Shown here: positions 15,530 through 23,815 of the stretch, in pieces
Layout: each line of letters starts with the position of its first letter
Position numbering within the stretch: position 1 is the first letter of the stretch
Assembly (NCBI RefSeq): GCF_036226885.1
Contig: NZ_CP109027.1
Location: forward strand, 5,456,001 to 5,520,000
Direction: 5' to 3'
DNA length: 64,000 bases
Source: Streptomyces sp. NBC_00663
Lineage (GTDB): Bacteria; Actinomycetota; Actinomycetes; Streptomycetales; Streptomycetaceae
Made by a program: the position numbers and the translations under genes
Notes under the pieces: model-generated
Database searches by the model: none
What the model was told of the DNA's origin: nothing
Seen by the model: only the letters and a program-made list of their open reading frames with translations

Positions 15530-17107
15530 ATGCGCGGTGATCTGGAATGGGGCGGCATTCCGGGACTCGTCCGGTCCGCGGTGGAGCGGTACCCGGACGT
15601 CGAGGCGGTGGTGGAGGGCCGTACGCGGGTGTCGTACGCCGAGTTGGGCGCCCGTGTCGAGCGCGCGGCGGCGGCCTGTCTCGCGAACGGCGTCGAGCCC
15701 GGCGACCGGGTCGCGATCTGGGCGCCGAACAGCCTCGACTGGATCGTGGCGGCGCTCGGCGCCGTGTCGGCGGGCGCGGTCCTCGTCCCCCTGAACACCC
15801 GCTTCAAGGGCATGGAGGCGGCGGACGTGCTCCGTCGCAGCGGGGCGCGGCTGCTGTTCGTGACGGGGACGTTCCTGGGGACGTCGTACGTGGCCTCGCT
15901 GCGCCGGGCGGTGGGGGAGGCGCTGCCGGCGCTGGGCGGCTCCCTGGAACAGGTGGTCGTCCTCTCGGACGACGCCCCGGCGGAGTACCGCACCTGGAAG
16001 GACTTCCTGGCGAGCGGGGAGGGGGTGGGGACGGCGGAGGTGCGTGAGCGGGCCGCCGGGGTCGACGGCTCCCGCCCCTCGGACATCGTCTTCACGTCCG
16101 GTACGACGGGCCGACCCAAGGGCGCGGTGATCACCCACGCGCAGACCCTGCGGGCGTACGAGATCTGGAGCGACCTCGCCGGCCTCCGCCAGGGCGACCG
16201 CTATCTGATCGTGAACCCGTTCTTCCACACCTTCGGCTACAAGGCGGGCGTGATCGCCTGTCTGATGCGGGGCGCGACGATGATCCCGCAGCCGGTGTTC
16301 AACGTGGACACCGTGCTGGCGAACGTGGCGTCGGAGGGGGTGTCGGTACTGCCGGGCCCGCCCACCCTGCTCCAGTCCCTCCTCGACCACCCGGCGAGGA
16401 CGTCGTACGACCTCTCGGCCCTGCGCCTGGTGGTGACGGGCGCCGCTGTCGTCCCCCTGACCCTGGTCGAACGTCTGCGGGACGAGCTCGGCGTGGCGAC
16501 CGTCCTGACCGCGTACGGCCTCTCGGAGGCGAGCGGCATCGTCACGATGTGCCGCCGCGGCGACCCGCCGTCGGTGATCGCCTCGACCTCGGGCCGCGCG
16601 ATCCCGGGCACGCAGGTCCGCGTCGAGGCCCCGCTCGGCACACCCGGCGAGGTCCTGGTCCGCGGCTTCAACGTCATGCGCGGCTACTTCGAGGACGCGG
16701 CGGCGACGGCGGAGGCGGTCAGCCCGGACGGCTGGCTGCGCACGGGCGACGTGGGAGTCCTCGACGCCGCCGGGAACCTGCGGATCACCGACCGCCTGAA
16801 GGACATGTTCATCGTCGGCGGCTTCAACGCCTACCCGGCGGAGATAGAGCAACTCCTCGGCCTGCACCCGGATGTCACCGACGTCGCGGTGATCGGCGTA
16901 CCGGACGCCCGGCTGGGCGAGGTCGGCAAGGCGTACGTGGTCCGGCGCGAGGGCGCTGTGCTGACCGGCGACGACCTGATCGCCTGGGCGCGGCGGGAGA
17001 TGGCGAACTACAAGGTGCCGAGGGCGGTGGAGTTCGTGGGGGAGCTGCCGCGGAACGCGAGCGGGAAGGTGGTGAAGGGGGAGCTGCGGCGGGTGTCGGC
17101 CGGCTGA
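15530..17107 (+). CDS. Acyl-CoA synthetase (FadD3-like AMP-forming ligase)
   Basis: 525-residue adenylate-forming ligase that activates a carboxylic acid to its CoA thioester. It has FTSGTTGRPKGA (P-loop-like motif, ~residues 187-198), AYGLSEA (~330), GWLRTGD (~401) and the C-terminal catalytic Lys motif PRNASGKVVK (~510-519). The overall pattern (NPFFHTFGYKAGV, FIVGGFNAYPAEIE) resembles FadD3-type synthetases acting on ring-degradation acids in actinobacteria, but substrate specificity cannot be read off. Controlled by operator site 4 and divergent from the Ltp/DUF35/hydratase operon, so it likely supplies that pathway with its CoA ester. Confidence 0.92.
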   Translation: MRGDLEWGGIPGLVRSAVERYPDVEAVVEGRTRVSYAELGARVERAAAACLANGVEPGDRVAIWAPNSLDWIVAALGAVSAGAVLVPLNTRFKGMEAADVLRRSGARLLFVTGTFLGTSYVASLRRAVGEALPALGGSLEQVVVLSDDAPAEYRTWKDFLASGEGVGTAEVRERAAGVDGSRPSDIVFTSGTTGRPKGAVITHAQTLRAYEIWSDLAGLRQGDRYLIVNPFFHTFGYKAGVIACLMRGATMIPQPVFNVDTVLANVASEGVSVLPGPPTLLQSLLDHPARTSYDLSALRLVVTGAAVVPLTLVERLRDELGVATVLTAYGLSEASGIVTMCRRGDPPSVIASTSGRAIPGTQVRVEAPLGTPGEVLVRGFNVMRGYFEDAAATAEAVSPDGWLRTGDVGVLDAAGNLRITDRLKDMFIVGGFNAYPAEIEQLLGLHPDVTDVAVIGVPDARLGEVGKAYVVRREGAVLTGDDLIAWARREMANYKVPRAVEFVGELPRNASGKVVKGELRRVSAG

Positions 17108-17148
17108 GCCGGCTCCGGGGCCCGGCCCTCGGCGCCGCCTGGACATGC

Positions 17149-17189
17149 ATCGGCCGCGGCGGCTCCCCCTCCGCGCCGCCGCGGCCGAT
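17149..17189. terminator. Terminator between acyl-CoA synthetase and afsS
   Basis: Perfect 14-bp stem: ATCGGCCGCGGCGG (17149-17162) pairs with CCGCCGCGGCCGAT (17176-17189), 13-nt loop. Lies between converging genes and can serve both. Confidence 0.75.
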
Positions 17190-17216
17190 CCCCGTGTGGG
17201 AAAAGGTTCGTGTGGG

Positions 17217-17414
17217 TCAGGCCGGGTTGTCCGTGGCGTGGACGTTGTCCGTGGTGGCCTCGCCCGTGTCGCCGCTCAGCTTGAGCGGGTCGCTCGTGGC
17301 GTGCACGTTCTTGATGGTGACGGGCTCCGTGGTGGCGTGGACGTTGTCGGTCGTCGCGTCGCCGGTCGGCTCGTCCGTGGCGTGCACGTTGTCCGTGCCG
17401 GTCTCGTCGCTCAT
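17217..17414 (-). CDS. afsS: AfsS (AfsR2) small activator of secondary metabolism
   Basis: 65-residue acidic, Thr/Asp-rich protein containing four copies of an NVHAT-centred repeat (TDNVHATDEP, TDNVHATTEP, IKNVHATSDP, TDNVHATDNP). These correspond to the T-x-x-D-N-x-H-A-type repeats that define AfsS. AfsS is the AfsR-activated sigma-like small protein that stimulates antibiotic pathway regulators; its molecular action is unsettled. The S. coelicolor protein is 63 residues. It lies immediately downstream of afsR, same strand, with its own control region (hairpin 17452-17499 and CGTTCA direct repeats 17591-17607). Confidence 0.93.
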   Translation of the reverse strand: MSDETGTDNVHATDEPTGDATTDNVHATTEPVTIKNVHATSDPLKLSGDTGEATTDNVHATDNPA

Positions 17415-17451
17415 GTCGCTGGCTCCCCTGACAGTGTGGTGCGATGGATGG

Positions 17452-17499
17452 GCTGGGTCCGCCCGGCGACTCCCCCGAGTGTTTCCGGGCGGACCCAGC
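17452..17499 (-). other. Perfect 15-bp stem hairpin in the afsR-afsS intergenic region
   Basis: GCTGGGTCCGCCCGG (17452-17466) pairs without mismatch with CCGGGCGGACCCAGC (17485-17499), 18-nt loop. On the minus strand it lies 38 nt before the afsS ATG and 147 nt after the afsR stop. It may terminate afsR transcripts, or, if the afsS promoter is at the upstream CGTTCA repeats, form part of the afsS leader. No U-tract follows. Confidence 0.7.
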
Positions 17500-17590
17500 T
17501 GGGCCGGTTCACCTTAGAGGCCCGGCCCGTTGTCGCTCCGTCTGCCCCCCGACGCGACGGCTCGACACAGTTGAGAGTGCCGGGCGGCGA

Positions 17591-17607
17591 TAAACGAATG
17601 ATGAACG
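17591..17607 (-). promoter_or_regulatory. Candidate AfsR (SARP) direct repeats for afsS
   Basis: On the minus strand CGTTCA (17607-17602) and CGTTTA (17596-17591) are spaced 11 bp start to start, the one-turn spacing expected of SARP binding sites. AfsR is known to activate afsS by binding its promoter. The expected -10 about 8 bp downstream is not convincing, so the exact promoter is unsure. Confidence 0.5.
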
Positions 17608-17645
17608 TGCGTTCTCGCCGGTCAGGGCGGTCCGGCTCGGCTGAC

Positions 17646-20603
17646 TCAGGCAACCGCCCTCGGGTGCAGCAGGCTTCGGGCCTCTTCCGCCTCCGCCGAG
17701 CCCAACGCCTCGAAGATCTCCAGGGCTTCACGCCAGCACACCTGGGCCCGGCCGAGCTGCCCGATCCCGGCGAGGGCCCGGCCGAGCACCGTCAGCACGT
17801 TGCCGTGCCGCCACTCGCCGCCGATGCCGCGCAGCAGACTCAGTGCCGTCTCCGCGTGTGCCGCGGCCTGAGCCGGCCGCCGGGCCGCCAGGTCGAGCTC
17901 GGCGAGCCGGAACAGCGCCATGCCCTCCCAGAGGCGCTGCCGGCTGTCGCGGAACACCTGAAGGGCCTGCTGGAGGCACTCGGTCGCCTCGGTCAGCCTG
18001 CCGCTCTGGGTGAGGGCGAGGCCCAGGGCGTACCGGCCGTTGGCGCCCTTGAAGGCGTGGTCCATGTCGTCGTACATCGCCGTGCCCTGCTGCGCCAGCT
18101 CGACCGCGCTCTCCGTCCGCCCGGTGGCCAGATGGATGCGCGACAGGTTGCACAGGGCGCTCGCCTCGCCGGGACGGTCGCCGAGGGCGCGGAAGCTCTC
18201 GATGGCATGGGTGAAGTACGCCATGCCCTCAACGTTCCGGTTCTGGTAGAGCGCGATCACACCGCCGATGTTGGCGGCCCAGCAGCCCGTGAGCGGGTCC
18301 TCGGCCTCACGGGCCAGTTCGGAGGCGCGCTCCGCCTCCTGGGAGGCGATGTCGAACCTGCTGTCGGAGTGCTGGTGGACAAAGGCGAGCGCCACCGAGG
18401 CCCGTGCCTCGGTCCGTGTGTCGGCGGATTCCTGGGCGACCTCCCGCAGCAGCGCCGCGACCGCCTCGTACTCCTTGGAGTTGGCCCCCGACTCCGCCAG
18501 GTCGACGGCCGCCCACAGGACGTCGACGGCGCGACGCAGGGTGTCCGGCCGTGCGGACTGCCGTACGCAGGCGAGCAGGGGCACCGCCTCCGCGTACAGC
18601 CAGTCCTGCGCCGCATGCCGGTCCGAGAACGTCAGCCCCGGATAGCCCGCCGGCTCCAGGTGGTCCACCAGCCGGTCCCCGGGGCGCTCGATCAGGTAGA
18701 CCCCGCCGACCGTCGCCAGATAGAAGTCCAGCAGCCGCGAGAGCGCCGCCCCCCGCTCCTCCGGCGGCCACTCGTCCCGTTCGGCGCACGCACGCGCGTA
18801 GAGCCGCACCAGGTCATGGAACCGGTACCGGCCGGGAGCCGCCGACTCCAGCAGGGACGTGTCGACCAGGGACTCGAGTACGTCCTCGGTGTCCTCGACG
18901 CCCAGGTTCAGCATCGCCGCCGCGGCGGCGAGGGAGATGTCCGGGCCGTCCGCCAGGCCCAGCAGCCGGAACGCGCGGGCCTGGGCGGGCTCCAGGGCCC
19001 CGTAGCCGAGCTCGAAGGTCGCCTTCACGGCGAGGTCGCCGGCCTGGAGCTCGTCCAGCCTGCGGCGTTCGTCCGCGAGCTTCGCCGCCAGCACCGACAC
19101 CGTCCAGGTGCGGCGGGCCGCCAGCCGCGACGCGGCGATGCGGATCGCGAGGGGCAGGAAGCCGCACGCCGCGACCACGTCCAGCGCCGCCTCCCGTTCC
19201 GAGGCCACGCGTTCCTCGCCGACGATCCGTATGAACAGCTGGAGCGCCTCGTCGGGGGACATCACGTCCAGGTCGACCAGATGGGCGCCGGCGAGGTCCA
19301 CCATCCGCACACGGGACGTCACCAGCGCAGCGCAGCCCTCCGTGCCGGGGAGCAGGGGGCGGACCTGTGCCGCGTCCCGCGCGTTGTCCAGCAGGACCAG
19401 CACCCGTCTGCCGTCCAGGACCGAGCGGTACAGCGCCGCACGCTCCTCCAGGGAGTCGGGGATCGCCGAGTCCGCGGTGCCCAACGCCCGCAGGAACGCG
19501 CCCAGTACCGTCTCCGGTTCCGCGGCACGCTGGCCCGCGCCCTGGAGGTCGACGTACAACTGGCCGTCGGGGAAGGCGGAACGGGCCTGGTGGGCGACGT
19601 GCACCGCCAGGGTCGTCTTGCCCACGCCCCCGATGCCGGCCAGCGCCGACACCGCCATCACCCGGCCCTCGGAGGACGCGAGGACGTCGCCCAGTTCGGC
19701 GACGAAGGAGGCCCGCCCGGTGAAGTCGGGGACGGTCGCCGGGAGTTGCGCCGGGCGGACCGGGGCGGCGGCGGGCTCCGCCTTCGGGGAGGACGGTTCC
19801 GCGAGGCCCGGGTCGGCCTGGAGGATGCGCTGCTGGAGCTCCTTCAGTCCGGGCCGCGGGTCCACGCCCAGTTCGTCGGCGAGCAGGCGCCGCGTGTCCG
19901 CGTACACGGCGAGGGCCTCCGCCTGGCGGCCGCTGCGGTACAGCGCCAGCATCAGCAGCTCGCGCAGGCGTTCACGGAGCGGGTGCGCCGCGGTCAGTGC
20001 CGTGAGTTCCGAGACCGCCTCGGCGTGGCAGCCCTGCTCCAGGTCCATGTCGAGGCGCGTCTCGAGGAGTTGCAGCCGCCACTCCTCAAGGCGGACGCGC
20101 TGCGAGGACGCGTACGGGCCCGGTACGCCCGCCAGCACCTCGCCGTCCCACAGGGCCAGGGCGCGGCCCAGCACCTCGCGGGCGTGGCACAGATCCCCGG
20201 CGGCCCGCGCCTTCTCCGCCTCCGCCGCCCACTCCTGGGCCACGGTGACGTCCAGCGCGCCCTCGCCGAGCGAGCGGATCGCGTAGCCGCCCGCGTCACT
20301 GGCCAGGACGCCGGGGTCGAGGACCTTGCGCAGCCGGGACGCGTACGTCCGGACCGCGGCGAGGGCCTGCGACGGGGGCTCCTCGCCCCACAGGGCGTCG
20401 ATCAGCTCGGCCGCGGTGGCCGTCCGGCCCTCCCTCAGCAGCAGGGCCGCGAGCAGGGCCCGTTGCTGCGGGGAGCCCATGGCCAAGGGCTCGTCGCCGC
20501 GCCAGGCGCGCACCGGTCCGAGCACGCTGAAGCGCAGCGGCAGCATGGGCTCCGTCGCGGAGCCGGGGCGCCGCTGCTCAGGCACCCGCGGTACACCGTC
20601 CAT
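17646..20603 (-). CDS. afsR: AfsR pleiotropic SARP-family regulator
   Basis: 985-residue DNA-binding ATPase, about the S. coelicolor length (993). Order: OmpR-type winged helix (~residues 22-110, RFSVLGPVRAW then QQRALLAALLLREG and VRTYASRLRKVL), bacterial transcriptional activator domain (~115-260), NB-ARC ATPase (Walker A GIGGVGKTTLA near 321, VLVLLDNARD, LVTSRVRMVDL), and C-terminal TPR region (~600-985). AfsK phosphorylates it, raising DNA affinity; its main target is afsS. The ATG at 20603 has GAGGGG upstream and gives the canonical MDGVPRVPEQRRPG start. Three 22-bp direct repeats lie directly upstream (20614-20679), the first covering the ribosome-binding site. Confidence 0.96.
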   Translation of the reverse strand: MDGVPRVPEQRRPGSATEPMLPLRFSVLGPVRAWRGDEPLAMGSPQQRALLAALLLREGRTATAAELIDALWGEEPPSQALAAVRTYASRLRKVLDPGVLASDAGGYAIRSLGEGALDVTVAQEWAAEAEKARAAGDLCHAREVLGRALALWDGEVLAGVPGPYASSQRVRLEEWRLQLLETRLDMDLEQGCHAEAVSELTALTAAHPLRERLRELLMLALYRSGRQAEALAVYADTRRLLADELGVDPRPGLKELQQRILQADPGLAEPSSPKAEPAAAPVRPAQLPATVPDFTGRASFVAELGDVLASSEGRVMAVSALAGIGGVGKTTLAVHVAHQARSAFPDGQLYVDLQGAGQRAAEPETVLGAFLRALGTADSAIPDSLEERAALYRSVLDGRRVLVLLDNARDAAQVRPLLPGTEGCAALVTSRVRMVDLAGAHLVDLDVMSPDEALQLFIRIVGEERVASEREAALDVVAACGFLPLAIRIAASRLAARRTWTVSVLAAKLADERRRLDELQAGDLAVKATFELGYGALEPAQARAFRLLGLADGPDISLAAAAAMLNLGVEDTEDVLESLVDTSLLESAAPGRYRFHDLVRLYARACAERDEWPPEERGAALSRLLDFYLATVGGVYLIERPGDRLVDHLEPAGYPGLTFSDRHAAQDWLYAEAVPLLACVRQSARPDTLRRAVDVLWAAVDLAESGANSKEYEAVAALLREVAQESADTRTEARASVALAFVHQHSDSRFDIASQEAERASELAREAEDPLTGCWAANIGGVIALYQNRNVEGMAYFTHAIESFRALGDRPGEASALCNLSRIHLATGRTESAVELAQQGTAMYDDMDHAFKGANGRYALGLALTQSGRLTEATECLQQALQVFRDSRQRLWEGMALFRLAELDLAARRPAQAAAHAETALSLLRGIGGEWRHGNVLTVLGRALAGIGQLGRAQVCWREALEIFEALGSAEAEEARSLLHPRAVA

Positions 20604-20613
20604 CGCCGTCCCC

Positions 20614-20679
20614 TCAGACACAGTGAGCAACCCGGTCAGACACAGTGAGCAACCTCGCCAGACACAGTGGGCAACCCCG
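20614..20679. repeat. Three 22-bp direct repeats in the afsR leader
   Basis: Units at 20614-20635, 20636-20657 and 20658-20679 share the core CAGACACAGTG(A/G)GCAACC and differ at about one to four positions. The 22-bp period equals two helical turns. On the coding strand they read GGTTGCtCACTGTGTCTG and end at the afsR Shine-Dalgarno sequence. They could be cooperative operators or repeated elements in the mRNA leader. Confidence 0.85.
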
Positions 20680-20819
20680 CCAGTTTGCCTTGTTCATGGC
20701 AGATGCGTCAGCTGTGGAGAGAGTGATCACAGGTAGGCGCGCGGTAAATCACAAGCCCCTCACGCTCCCTCCGCACAATTCCGCGCACAAACCATCATGA
20801 CCGGGCACCGTCACCGCAG

Positions 20820-20834
20820 CTGACGGGTCGTCAG
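20820..20834. promoter_or_regulatory. CTGACGGGTCGTCAG operator (site 5)
   Basis: CTGACGGGTCGTCAG, inverted repeat 21 bp upstream of the amidohydrolase ATG. A TACCGT hexamer (20843-20848) 7 nt before that ATG suggests a leaderless start with the operator in the -35/-10 spacer. Confidence 0.82.
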
Positions 20835-20855
20835 ATCGGCGCTACCGTGGCTCAC

Positions 20856-22088
20856 ATGGAGACCACCCCGGAATTTCCGAAGATCATCTCCGTCGACGAT
20901 CACACGGTGGAGCCCGCCGACGTCTGGCAGAACCGGCTTCCGAAGAAGTACCTGGACGTCGGTCCCCGCATCGTCCGCGCCCCGCTGAGGGAAATGACCT
21001 TCCTGGGCGGCCGGTTCAAGCCCGTCATGGGCCGCCGGGGTGAGGAGGGCCCGCTCGGCGACTGGTGGGTCTACGAGGATCTCCACCGCCCCCTCACCCG
21101 CCTCGACACCGCCGTCGGCTACAGCAGGGACGAGATCAAGCTGGAGGTCATCACCTACGAGCAGATGCGGCCGGGGTCGTACGACGTCCCGTCCCGCCTC
21201 GCCGACATGGACGTCAACCACGTCCAGTCCGCCCTCTGCTTCCCCACCTTCCCGCGCTTTTGCGGCCAGACCTTCACCGAGGCCAAGGACCACGAGCTGG
21301 GGCTGCTGTGCGTCCAGGCCTACAACGACTGGACGGTGGAGGAGTGGTGCGGACCCCAGGCCCACGGCCGTCTCGTACCGCTCACCCTCATCCCCCTCTG
21401 GGACGCCGAGCTGGCCGCCGCGGAGGTCCGCCGGATGGCCGCGCGGGGCGTCCGTGCCGTCGCCTTCTCCGAGATACCCCCGCACCTCGGTCTGCCGTCC
21501 ATCCACACCGACGCCTGGGACCCCTTCCTCGCCGCCTGCGACGAGACCGGCACGGTCATCGCCATGCACATCGGCTCCTCCAGCCGGATGCCGTCCACCT
21601 CCGCCGACGCCCCGCCCGCCGTCGGCTCCACCATCACCTTCGCCAACTGCTGCTTCTCGATGGTCGACTGGCTGATGAGCGGTGCGTTCGAGCGCTTCCC
21701 GAACCTCAGGGTCATGTACGCGGAGGGCCAGATCGGCTGGATCCCGTACATCCTCGAACGCGCCGACGTGGTCTGGGAGGAGAACCGCGGCTGGGGCGGG
21801 GTCGCCGACAAGGTCCACCGCCCGCCCTCCGAACTCTTCGCCGAGCACGTCTACGGCTGCTTCTTCGACGACGCCTTCGGCCTCCGGAACCTGGATGCCA
21901 TCGGCGTCGGCAACGTCCTCTACGAGACCGACTACCCGCACTCCGACTCCACCTGGCCCAAGTCGAGGGAGGTGGGCGAGGCCCAGATGGGTCACCTCGC
22001 CCCTGACGTGGTCGAGCGGATCGTCCGGGGCAACGCCATCGAACTGCTCGGGCTGACCCCCGACGGACTCTGGGGCGGTCCCCGGTGA
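20856..22088 (+). CDS. Amidohydrolase-2 family metal-dependent hydrolase
   Basis: 410-residue TIM-barrel hydrolase or decarboxylase of the ACMSD/amidohydrolase-2 group. It starts with the metal-binding strand ISVDDHTVEP (D-x-H region), continues with AMHIGSSSRMPS (metal His) and ends with VLYETDYPHSDSTWP (catalytic Asp near residue 365). Members of this actinobacterial set occur with Ltp/DUF35 and LLM genes in degradation clusters; the reaction is unknown. I chose ATG 20856; a GTG at 20847 would add three residues (MAH). Regulated by operator site 5; its stop overlaps the next start (GTGA). Confidence 0.86.
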   Translation: METTPEFPKIISVDDHTVEPADVWQNRLPKKYLDVGPRIVRAPLREMTFLGGRFKPVMGRRGEEGPLGDWWVYEDLHRPLTRLDTAVGYSRDEIKLEVITYEQMRPGSYDVPSRLADMDVNHVQSALCFPTFPRFCGQTFTEAKDHELGLLCVQAYNDWTVEEWCGPQAHGRLVPLTLIPLWDAELAAAEVRRMAARGVRAVAFSEIPPHLGLPSIHTDAWDPFLAACDETGTVIAMHIGSSSRMPSTSADAPPAVGSTITFANCCFSMVDWLMSGAFERFPNLRVMYAEGQIGWIPYILERADVVWEENRGWGGVADKVHRPPSELFAEHVYGCFFDDAFGLRNLDAIGVGNVLYETDYPHSDSTWPKSREVGEAQMGHLAPDVVERIVRGNAIELLGLTPDGLWGGPR

Positions 22089-23002
22089 TCGAGTACGGCA
22101 TTCAGCTCCCCGTCCAGTCCCAAAGCACGATCTACACCGAGCCCTGGGAGACCGCCGCCGGCCCGGACGACCTGGTCGCCGTGGCCCGCGCCGCCGAACG
22201 CGCCGGTTTCGCCTACATCGCGAGCTGCGACCACGTCGCCGTCCCGCGCCGCCTCGCCCCCGCGATGAGCACGGTCTGGTACGACCCCGTCGCCACCCTC
22301 GCCTACCTGGCCGCCGCGACCGAGGACATCCGGCTGCTGAGCCATGTCGCCGTCGTGGGGCTGCGCCACCCCCTCCTCACCGCCAAGCAGTACGCCACCC
22401 TCGACCACCTCTCCGGCGGCCGGCTGATCCTCGGGGTCGGGGCCGGGCATGTGGCGGAGGAGTTCGAGGCGCTGGGGCTCGACTTCCGGCAGCGCGGCGC
22501 CCTGCTCGACGAGTGCATGGACGCACTGCGGGCCGCGCTCGGCCCCGAGGAGTTCCCCGAACACCACGGCAAGTTCTACGACTTCCAGGGCCTGGGCCAG
22601 CGCCCCCGCCCCGCCCAGCCGCGCGTCCCCCTGTGGGTCGGCGGCTCCTCGCCCGCCGCCGTCCGCCGGGCCGCGCTCAAGGGCGACGGCTGGCTGCCGC
22701 AGGGCGACCCGAGGGACCGGCTGCCCGCGCAGATCGCCGAACTGACCCGGATCCGCGAGGAGGCGGGCATCGGGGAACCGCTGACCGTCGGCGCCCTCAC
22801 CGAGCCCCTCCACATCGGCCGGCCCGCCTGGGACGTCGGCCGCCGCACCCTCACCGGCAGCCCCGAGGAACTCGCCGAGTCCCTGCGCGCCTACCGCGCG
22901 ATGGGCGTCCACCAGATCCAGGTGCGGTTCCGCTGCCGCGACCGCGCCGAACTCACCGACCAGATCGAGGCGTTCGGCGCCGACATCGCCCCCGACCTCT
23001 GA
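22085..23002 (+). CDS. LLM-class (luciferase-like) F420-dependent oxidoreductase
   Basis: 305-residue TIM-barrel oxidoreductase. Family marks are VAVARAAERAGFAYIASCDHV, AAATEDIRLLSHVAVVGLRHP, LDHLSGGRLILGVGAGHVAEEFEALG and PRVPLWVGGSSPAAVRRAA, the pattern of the F420-dependent branch. It should reduce or oxidise a small molecule using F420. GTG start overlaps the amidohydrolase stop by 4 bp; an SDR follows after 11 bp, so these three form one operon under site 5. Confidence 0.88.
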   Translation: MIEYGIQLPVQSQSTIYTEPWETAAGPDDLVAVARAAERAGFAYIASCDHVAVPRRLAPAMSTVWYDPVATLAYLAAATEDIRLLSHVAVVGLRHPLLTAKQYATLDHLSGGRLILGVGAGHVAEEFEALGLDFRQRGALLDECMDALRAALGPEEFPEHHGKFYDFQGLGQRPRPAQPRVPLWVGGSSPAAVRRAALKGDGWLPQGDPRDRLPAQIAELTRIREEAGIGEPLTVGALTEPLHIGRPAWDVGRRTLTGSPEELAESLRAYRAMGVHQIQVRFRCRDRAELTDQIEAFGADIAPDL

Positions 23003-23013
23003 GGAGACCCCGC

Positions 23014-23784
23014 ATGGGCAAGCTGGACGGACGCGTCGTCATCGTCACCGGCGCGGCACGCGGACAGGGGGAGCAGGAGGCACGGCTGTTCCGGGCGGAG
23101 GGGGCGGAGGTCGTCGTCGCCGATGTGCTGGACGAGCAGGGAGAGGCGCTCGCCGAGGAGATCGGGGCGCGGTACGTCCATCTCGACGTCGGCGAGGAGG
23201 AGCAGTGGCGGTCCGCGGTGAGCGCGGTCAAGAACGCCTTCGGCCGCGTCGACGGCCTCGTCAACAACGCCGGCATCCTGCGCTTCAACACCCTCGTCGA
23301 CACACCCCTCGACGAGTTCATGCAGGTCGTACGGGTCAACCAGGTCGGCTGCTTTCTCGGGATCAGAACCGTCGCACCGGTGATGGAGGACGGCGGCACC
23401 ATCGTCAACACCGCCTCCTACACGGGGGTGACCGGCATGGCGGCCGTCGGCGGCTACGCCGCCACCAAGCACGCCGTCCTCGGCCTCACCCGGGTCGCCG
23501 CCCTGGAACTCGCCGACCGGCGCATCCGTGTCAACGCCCTGTGCCCCGGCGCCATCGACACCGCGATGTCCAACCCGGCCCAGCTTGACCCGGGGGCCGA
23601 CGCGGAGGGGATGAGCCGGGCCCTGGACGAGCTGTACCGCAAGCTCGTGCCGCTCGGGCGGATCGGGCGCCCGGAGGAGGTGGCACGGCTCGCGCTGTTC
23701 CTGACGTGCGACGACTCGTCGTACATCACCGGGCAGCCGTTCGTGATCGACGGGGGGTGGCTGGCGGGGGTCAGTGTCGTCTGA
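23014..23784 (+). CDS. Short-chain dehydrogenase/reductase
   Basis: 256-residue classical SDR: NAD(P)-binding TGAARGQG (~residues 13-20), VNNAG (~86-90), catalytic YAATK (Tyr ~149) preceded by the Ser of TASYTG, and CPGAIDT. VADVLDEQGEAL places Asp after beta2, which favours NAD. GAGGAG lies 9 bp before the ATG. Third gene of the amidohydrolase - LLM - SDR operon; likely oxidises a hydroxyl to a ketone on the pathway intermediate. Confidence 0.9.
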   Translation: MGKLDGRVVIVTGAARGQGEQEARLFRAEGAEVVVADVLDEQGEALAEEIGARYVHLDVGEEEQWRSAVSAVKNAFGRVDGLVNNAGILRFNTLVDTPLDEFMQVVRVNQVGCFLGIRTVAPVMEDGGTIVNTASYTGVTGMAAVGGYAATKHAVLGLTRVAALELADRRIRVNALCPGAIDTAMSNPAQLDPGADAEGMSRALDELYRKLVPLGRIGRPEEVARLALFLTCDDSSYITGQPFVIDGGWLAGVSVV

Positions 23785-23791
23785 CCATCGT

Positions 23792-23806
23792 CTGACTGGC
23801 CGTCAG
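23792..23806. promoter_or_regulatory. CTGACTGGCCGTCAG operator (site 6)
   Basis: First of a tandem pair in front of the LLM gene at 23883; centre 27 bp from site 7. Confidence 0.8.
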
Positions 23807-23815
23807 GTATTGACC

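Noticed and set aside
10111..20603. A biosynthetic gene cluster around afsK/afsR
   Set aside because: No polyketide, peptide or terpene synthase is present; thiolase and ligase genes fit degradation better.
20614..20679. CRISPR-like array in the afsR leader
   Set aside because: Units are directly contiguous without spacers and no cas genes are present.
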